NCBI GenBank assembly: GCA_964476045.1
Contig: CAYYYJ010000032.1
Location: 1 to 8,813 of the forward strand
Source: CAYYYJ01 sp964476045
GTDB taxonomy: Archaea > Aenigmatarchaeota > Aenigmatarchaeia > QMZP01 > JACQNV01
DNA: 8,813 nt
Reading direction: 5' to 3'
Below, in pieces: positions 5,081 through 8,813 of this stretch. The translations under genes were made by a program, and so were the position numbers. Within the stretch, counting starts at the first letter, position 1. Each line of letters starts with the position of its first letter. Below the pieces are notes generated by a model. It saw only the letters and a program-made list of their open reading frames with translations, searched no databases and was not told the origin of the DNA.

Positions 5081-5836
5081 TCAGAGCTTTATCAGCTGCA
5101 TTATTTCCTTTTTTATTTTTTCCTTGTCAGGCAGTTTGAATGTCAAATACATCTGCAGCTTCCCCCACTCAGAAAAAGATTTGTCAAGTTCCTCGACAAA
5201 AGCCTGTTTACTATACTCTTTTTCGTAATAAGCCAGTTTTTTATTGACAAAGCCGAGGTTTTGTTTCACCCCCCTTTTAAGGAGGAACCAGAAGTCGTAT
5301 ATATCCCGTGCCCTGTTCCTGGAAAATATTGCCCTTATTTTTTCTGCAAAAATCTCTTCTTCAGGCATAACGAGAGTGATATAGGGTTGTATGTCTTTGT
5401 ATAGAGGCACAATTTCCTTGGCTTCTGGAAAAGAGAGTGTCGCCTCCCTCTTGCTTATGTCGATATGCAGGGAGGCCATGGTTTTATCAGAACCTTCGTA
5501 TAAGGGCCCGCTTAGCCTGAACCTGAAAGAGACTGAGATGTCATTTTCCTCTTTTGTGAATTTGCATTGTATTCCGAGCGTAGCGAATTCAGCCTTTATA
5601 GTTTTCATCAAATTATCCAGGTTTATTTCTGAGATTTTTGTGAAGTCCAGGTCTTCGCTAAACCTGTTCAAACCGTATGCCTTTTGGAGGGCTGTCCCGC
5701 CTTTAAAAACAAGGTCTCTGGCTGTGTGCCTGGACAGGATAAGCAAAAGCAGGTGCTGCAGATAATCTTTTTCCAGCTGGTATAAATTAAATCCGATTAC
5801 ATTTTTGTACTCTTCAAGGCCCTCTTTTTTAATCAT
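5081..5836 (-). CDS. abiEii: AbiEii-type nucleotidyltransferase toxin
   Basis: A 251-residue protein of the AbiEii/AbiGii family, a DNA polymerase beta-like nucleotidyltransferase fold. In bacterial AbiE systems this protein is the growth-arresting toxin of a bicistronic pair acting in phage defence. The catalytic signature is complete: G46-G47-T48 in LVFKGGTALQKAYG, followed by the acidic pair D62-L-D64 in SEDLDFT. D126 in LHIDIS is the likely third carboxylate. K166 (EKIRAI) and R177-D178-xx-D181 (RARDIYDFW) match the downstream family motifs. I start it at ATG 5836 rather than at an in-frame ATG at 5887, because 5836 overlaps the antitoxin stop as ATGATTAA, a translational-coupling arrangement, and the extra residues are a shadow of the antitoxin 3' end. 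It is the second gene of the operon driven from 6575-6584. Confidence 0.9.
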   Translation of the reverse strand: MIKKEGLEEYKNVIGFNLYQLEKDYLQHLLLLILSRHTARDLVFKGGTALQKAYGLNRFSEDLDFTKISEINLDNLMKTIKAEFATLGIQCKFTKEENDISVSFRFRLSGPLYEGSDKTMASLHIDISKREATLSFPEAKEIVPLYKDIQPYITLVMPEEEIFAEKIRAIFSRNRARDIYDFWFLLKRGVKQNLGFVNKKLAYYEKEYSKQAFVEELDKSFSEWGKLQMYLTFKLPDKEKIKKEIMQLIKL

Positions 5837-6554
5837 CCAGCACCTCGTTTTCCACCAGCATCCATTTTTTGTTCTTCTTTCCCCCAAAAGCCATTGATGG
5901 GTTTAGCTTATCATATTTTTTGTTTATCCAGCCTTTAATCTTTGGATAAATGTCTATTCCCAGTGTTTCGAGCAGATAGCCGAGCCTTTTCAAGACTGCG
6001 CTAGACCCTATCTGTTTTCCATATCTCACAACTTTCTCCAGATCTATTTCATTCAAGCATTCCTGGAGAGCATAGTAGGTGTCAGCAATAGAGCAGTACT
6101 CAGGCAAGTAAAGGCAATCCAGTATAACTTTCTCTTTCTCTGCCACAAAAACATGTTTTTTCCCTATTAGTTCCCTTGTATACCCGAAAAACATTCCACT
6201 TTTGATTTTAATGAACTGTATTTTATAGCCTCCGAATTTCAGGCCCTTTCTCTGTTTCAAGACAGCGACAGCCAGGTAAACTGGGATCTGGGTTGTAAGG
6301 TTATAATATCTGATCCCAGAAAAAAAAGAAACATATGAAGGGTAAACCACATTGGAGGCGAGGGAAAAAGGGTCTATTGAACTTAGGATGTATTTGTCCC
6401 TTTCGATTCTGGCCACAAGGCCTTTCCTTTTCAGCCTGTCCATAAACAAAACTGCGTACCTTTTGTTTTTGCCTATAATTTTGGCTATGTCATTTATGCT
6501 GAACACAGCCTTCTCGCTGTTTTCCATGAATTTTACCAGCTCGTAAGCTTTCAT
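5829..6554 (-). CDS. abiEi: AbiEi-type antitoxin/transcriptional regulator
   Basis: A 241-residue partner of the AbiEii toxin. Residues 1-60 form a winged helix-turn-helix (INDIAKIIGKNKRYAVLFMDRLKRKGLV, then a basic wing around ARIERDKYIL). The family hallmark YPSYVSFFSGIRYYNLTTQIP follows near 72-92, then a central beta-rich domain, and an RLGYLLE motif late in the protein. In characterised AbiE systems the antitoxin binds its own promoter and represses the operon, and toxin and antitoxin need not bind each other (type IV). That mechanism is carried over from the family. The ATG at 6554 is supported by a strong box A 26 bases upstream and implies a leaderless mRNA. The gene overlaps abiEii by 8 bases. 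The operon runs opposite to fic and to the metallopeptidase remnants on both sides. Confidence 0.88.
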   Translation of the reverse strand: MKAYELVKFMENSEKAVFSINDIAKIIGKNKRYAVLFMDRLKRKGLVARIERDKYILSSIDPFSLASNVVYPSYVSFFSGIRYYNLTTQIPVYLAVAVLKQRKGLKFGGYKIQFIKIKSGMFFGYTRELIGKKHVFVAEKEKVILDCLYLPEYCSIADTYYALQECLNEIDLEKVVRYGKQIGSSAVLKRLGYLLETLGIDIYPKIKGWINKKYDKLNPSMAFGGKKNKKWMLVENEVLDD

Positions 6555-6574
6555 ATGTCATTATTGTCCATTTG

Positions 6575-6584
6575 TATATATAAA
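6575..6584 (-). promoter_or_regulatory. Box A of the abiE operon promoter
   Basis: The minus strand reads CGAAAG then TTTATATATA, close to an ideal BRE plus box A, centred 26 bases before the abiEi ATG. It is the best promoter match in the window. The expected AbiEi operator would be nearby, but I see only a weak direct repeat (TGTCATTATTGTCC at about 6557-6570 on the plus strand) and no clear inverted repeat. Confidence 0.75.
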
Positions 6585-6649
6585 CTTTCGTACTATCCAG
6601 AATATCAAAAAAGATAGTTACAATAATACAGAAGTTTAGAAGACACGGG

Positions 6650-6688
6650 TTTTTCGAGGATGTCTGGAAATCAACAAAGTTTCTCTAG
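6650..6688 (+). pseudogene. Second remnant of the metallopeptidase-like 3' end (tail 2)
   Basis: FFEDVWKSTKFL plus stop is encoded here, against FFEDVWKSAKPL plus stop at the end of tail 1, with the 14 bases GAGGATGTCTGGAA identical and CTCTAG at both ends. It is too short to code for anything on its own. Nothing upstream of it in frame matches the metallopeptidase, so only the last 12 codons survive. It lies just beyond the abiE promoter, as tail 1 lies just beyond the fic stop. Confidence 0.65.
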
Positions 6689-6799
6689 AAAAGCCTCCCG
6701 CTGGAATCTTCAGACTGCCTTATAGCAGGGATTGCGCTTGCAAACGGCATAAATACAATAGTCACAAAAAATGTCAAGGATTTCCAGAGGATAGGTGGG
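6689..6799 (+). pseudogene. 3' fragment of a VapC-like PIN-domain toxin gene
   Basis: In the same frame as tail 2 and directly after its stop, the plus strand encodes KSLPLESSDCLIAGIALANG and then INTIVTKNVKDFQRIGGIKAR. This is the C-terminal third of a VapC-type PIN ribonuclease: the DxLIAxxALANG segment with its conserved aspartate, the TxNxxDF motif and the terminal RIxGIK strand. The N-terminal acidic residues, the start and any vapB partner are missing, so it is a remnant. Its reading frame runs into the convergent nurA 3' end without a proper stop. Confidence 0.75.
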
Positions 6800-6815
6800 A
6801 TAAAAGCGAGAGTTA

Positions 6816-7904
6816 CTAGAAAGGCCTCTGCTCCCGCCTTAACTTCATCATCGATGGTATATTCCCAGTATACTTCAGCATGTAAGAATAGAAGTTTTCA
6901 ATCTCCTGTTCAGACATCCTGGCAATATTATCTGCTTCAATTATCACAGAGGGGAATCCATACCTGCTGTGCTGTCCTGATATGGAAAGCACAACAGATG
7001 CGAGCCAATCATCTTTCTCTTTCTCCATGAAGTCAACCCGTATAGGCTTGTCCATTTTTGCAGTCTTCAGGTAAAAAGAATAAAAGTTCCTGAAAACAAA
7101 ATCCTTCAGTATGGGATGCTTCGCAAAATCGTCAGAATAATCAAACGTCCTTGTCCGCTCGTGTTCGTTCAAAACCCAGAACAAAAAACTCGTATCCCTT
7201 GTTTTAGCTAAAACCTCTATCATAGGATTAGTATTAGAATCAATTGGTTTATTCAAAATATTCTTTTTCACAAGGTCACAATACCTCTCATTCCTGCTGT
7301 CCTCCACAACTCCGGCCAGCAAAACTTTATTCTCCTGGCAGATCTTGTAAAGTTCCTGGTAGGAAGCCATAAGATCTTCATAATCCTTGTACGTAAGCGA
7401 ATTCTGTGAAGGCTTTGTCGCATAATGCGGAACAATAGACCCATCCAAAAGCAGGATATCCGGAGCAAACTTCTCAACAGCTTTCTTCGCAGTCTCTATC
7501 TCCAGCTTCTGCCTCACAATAGACGCATAATAAGCATAATCTATGTCAGAAACAGATTCCAGTGTAAATAGTCTAGGTGTCGGGTTTTTGGATGGAAAAT
7601 AATTCGCATTTGAAATTTTTCCATTTAAAAACTCAAAACTTACAGCAGCTGCCCGCGCCAAAATAAAATCAAACCCATGGAAAGACTTCTTCACAATTCC
7701 GCCATCTATCCCGGCAATTTTAAGTTTATCTATATTAGCAGGCTCAGCTTTTTGGACCAGGCTTATCTCTTCTCCCATCCCCCTCAAAACTTTAGCAGCC
7801 TCCATTCGGGCAATCTCAGCTGCCCTTATATTCTCGGCCAATTTCTTGATCTCTGGGATTAGGAGTTCCATAATATTAATTTGAGTCAGGTAGATGGCCC
7901 GCAC
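6816..7904 (-). CDS. nurA: NurA-domain nuclease
   Basis: A NurA-family nuclease, which in archaea works with the HerA ATPase to resect DNA ends. The RNase H-like active site is recognisable: D67 in KIAGIDGG, D154 in ILLLDGS, E201-D202 in GVVEDSR, and the C-terminal YGFPSVIIEADNIARMS (315-331) that carries the last acidic residues. Length (362, or 351 from an internal start) is normal. The listed start is GTG at 7904, three bases after the recombinase stop. An ATG at 7871 (residue 12, MELLIPEIKK) is an equally good candidate, since neither has a well-placed Shine-Dalgarno sequence. No HerA gene is in the window, although nurA is commonly beside herA. The spacing suggests transcription together with the upstream tyrosine recombinase. 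The 3' end faces the VapC fragment. Confidence 0.88.
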   Translation of the reverse strand: MRAIYLTQINIMELLIPEIKKLAENIRAAEIARMEAAKVLRGMGEEISLVQKAEPANIDKLKIAGIDGGIVKKSFHGFDFILARAAAVSFEFLNGKISNANYFPSKNPTPRLFTLESVSDIDYAYYASIVRQKLEIETAKKAVEKFAPDILLLDGSIVPHYATKPSQNSLTYKDYEDLMASYQELYKICQENKVLLAGVVEDSRNERYCDLVKKNILNKPIDSNTNPMIEVLAKTRDTSFLFWVLNEHERTRTFDYSDDFAKHPILKDFVFRNFYSFYLKTAKMDKPIRVDFMEKEKDDWLASVVLSISGQHSRYGFPSVIIEADNIARMSEQEIENFYSYMLKYTGNIPSMMKLRREQRPF

Positions 7905-7907
7905 CTT

Positions 7908-8723
7908 CTATTTGTCCAGATTGTCTAGCGGGCTTTTTATGTTTTTTATTGATGCCTGCGATATTTGTGTGTAGATCTGGGTTGTTTTTATGTCAGCATG
8001 CCCAAGGAGCTTTTGAATTATCCTTAAATCAACCCCGCTTTCCAGAAGATGGGTTGCAAAACTATGCCTTAATAAATGCGGGTAAACTTCCTTTTGTACT
8101 CCAGCCCTCTTTGCAGAATTTTCAACAATTGCCTGAATAGTTGCTGTTGTTAATTTTCCCCCACGATTCGAAGGAAACAATATTCCAGAATTGTCTAGTT
8201 TGCAATAATTCTTAAGCTCTTCTTTTGCACTTTCCGGAATCTTGACAAATCTGTCTCTTTTCCCCTTTCCCAGCTTAATATGAATTAAGTTCTCTTCAAA
8301 ATTCAAATCCTCTTTTTTTAAGTTTACTACCTCACCAACTCTTAATCCACAGCCATATAGAACTTTTAAAATTAGCTTGTGTTTTATATTATCAAGGGAA
8401 TTAATCATTTCCCTAACTTCTTCCTTAGTCAGAATTTCGGGGATTTTCCTATTCTTTTTTGGCCGGGGGATGTAAACTTTATTTCCCAGAACATTGGCAA
8501 AGAAAAATTGAATCGCAAATATATCATGGGTAATTGTTGCTGGCTCCTTTCTCTTTATCTCAATTTGAATATATTTTTTAACTAAATCCTGATTTAATTC
8601 CTGTTCTCCGGCGAACTCTAAAAATTTCGCCACAGAATTAATATAACTCTTGTTTGTTTTATAAGAAAAATTTCTTATCTCCATTTCTCTCTTAAGAGTT
8701 TCAATCATTCCCTCTTTTTGCAT
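7908..8723 (-). CDS. xerA: Tyrosine recombinase, XerA-like
   Basis: A 271-residue tyrosine recombinase with the two-domain layout of Xer proteins: an N-terminal core-binding domain (about 1-85, SAM-like helices) and a catalytic domain (about 95-260). All catalytic residues are present: R128 in YGCGLRVGE, K153 in GKGKRDR, H216-LL-R219 in PHLLRHSFATHL, H242 in LLGHADI and the nucleophile Y251 in TTQIYTQIS. It can cut and rejoin DNA at short core sites. Archaeal XerA resolves chromosome dimers at dif, and related enzymes integrate mobile elements. A dif-like site lies 54 bases upstream (8777-8806), and nurA follows after three bases. Both roles, housekeeping XerA or element integrase, fit the sequence. 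The ATG at 8723 has a box A 25 bases upstream. Length and motifs are normal and I see no damage. Confidence 0.93.
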   Translation of the reverse strand: MQKEGMIETLKREMEIRNFSYKTNKSYINSVAKFLEFAGEQELNQDLVKKYIQIEIKRKEPATITHDIFAIQFFFANVLGNKVYIPRPKKNRKIPEILTKEEVREMINSLDNIKHKLILKVLYGCGLRVGEVVNLKKEDLNFEENLIHIKLGKGKRDRFVKIPESAKEELKNYCKLDNSGILFPSNRGGKLTTATIQAIVENSAKRAGVQKEVYPHLLRHSFATHLLESGVDLRIIQKLLGHADIKTTQIYTQISQASIKNIKSPLDNLDK

Positions 8724-8742
8724 AATTTGGTTAGTAGTTTAA

Positions 8743-8752
8743 TCTTTAAATA
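8743..8752 (-). promoter_or_regulatory. Box A of the recombinase-nurA promoter
   Basis: On the minus strand this reads TATTTAAAGA after a purine-rich AAAAG, centred 25 bases before the recombinase ATG. It predicts a leaderless transcript that probably continues into nurA. It lies between the gene and the dif-like palindrome. Confidence 0.6.
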
Positions 8753-8776
8753 CTTTTACTTACACATCTTTTGAGT

Positions 8777-8806
8777 ATGTTATCATAAATAAACTTATGA
8801 TAACAT
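8777..8806. other. dif-like Xer recombination site (12-bp perfect arms, 6-base centre)
   Basis: ATGTTATCATAA (8777-8788) and TTATGATAACAT (8795-8806) are perfect reverse complements separated by the six bases ATAAAC. Known dif sites have two 11-bp arms around a 6-bp centre, with ATAA and TTAT next to the centre, and this site has the same geometry and inner bases. Fully symmetric arms would suit a single recombinase such as XerA binding both sides. A further ATGTTA begins at 8808, so the repeat may continue past the window edge. An operator or terminator stem is the alternative. Confidence 0.6.
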
Positions 8807-8813
8807 CATGTTA

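Noticed and set aside
5837..5887. Longer AbiEii with 17 extra N-terminal residues
   Set aside because: The extension is an out-of-frame shadow of the abiEi 3' end, rich in Trp, Cys and Arg. The ATG overlapping the antitoxin stop gives a normal family start.
6640..6799. Reading tail 2 and the VapC fragment as one gene with a suppressed stop
   Set aside because: The part before the TAG matches metallopeptidase tail 1, not a PIN domain, and a shared frame has a one-in-three chance.
1..8813. tRNA, rRNA or transposase genes
   Set aside because: No cloverleaf with a T-arm signature, no rRNA-like conserved stretch and no transposase motif was seen on either strand.

Overview
The window looks like a metagenome-derived archaeal scaffold, probably from a small-genome DPANN-type lineage; that lineage is an inference. 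The archaeal signs are TTTAWA-like box A elements 23-27 bases before start codons, so that most transcripts would be leaderless. The gene content agrees: NurA, a XerA-type tyrosine recombinase, an archaeal-style Fic protein and a small HExxH metallopeptidase. Two runs of exactly 100 N (1707-1806 and 4895-4994) look like scaffold placeholders.

The left part (1-3866) is mostly ordinary genome. It holds an unrecognised 100-residue protein (64-366, minus), a roughly 300-base hairpin-rich intergenic region (401-697), argS interrupted by a gap (minus), a Rieske ferredoxin (minus), and an inositol monophosphatase family enzyme (minus). The last is divergent from a small HExxH metallopeptidase (plus), across 29 bases that appear to carry both promoters.

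The middle part (3867-6815) is an accessory island of toxin-like genes. After the intact metallopeptidase come a Fic protein with its own promoter framed by a 13-bp inverted repeat, a decayed copy of the metallopeptidase 3' end, an AbiEi/AbiEii antitoxin-toxin operon on the opposite strand, a second shorter copy of the same 3' end, and a 3' fragment of a VapC-like PIN toxin gene. The repeating order 'metallopeptidase tail, toxin module, tail, toxin module, tail, toxin fragment' suggests stepwise accretion of toxin cassettes behind one gene.

The right part (6816-8813) holds NurA and a tyrosine recombinase, three bases apart on the minus strand and probably one operon. Upstream lies a 12-bp perfect inverted repeat with a 6-base centre, the layout of a dif/Xer site. 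A recombinase, a candidate target site and a DNA-end nuclease beside an accreted toxin island may belong together, but no second site was found to prove mobility.

The two most unusual features are the hairpin-rich region, whose three sister stems differ only by compensatory changes and whose two non-Watson-Crick pairs are G-U on the plus strand, and the repeated metallopeptidase tails bracketing the toxin modules.
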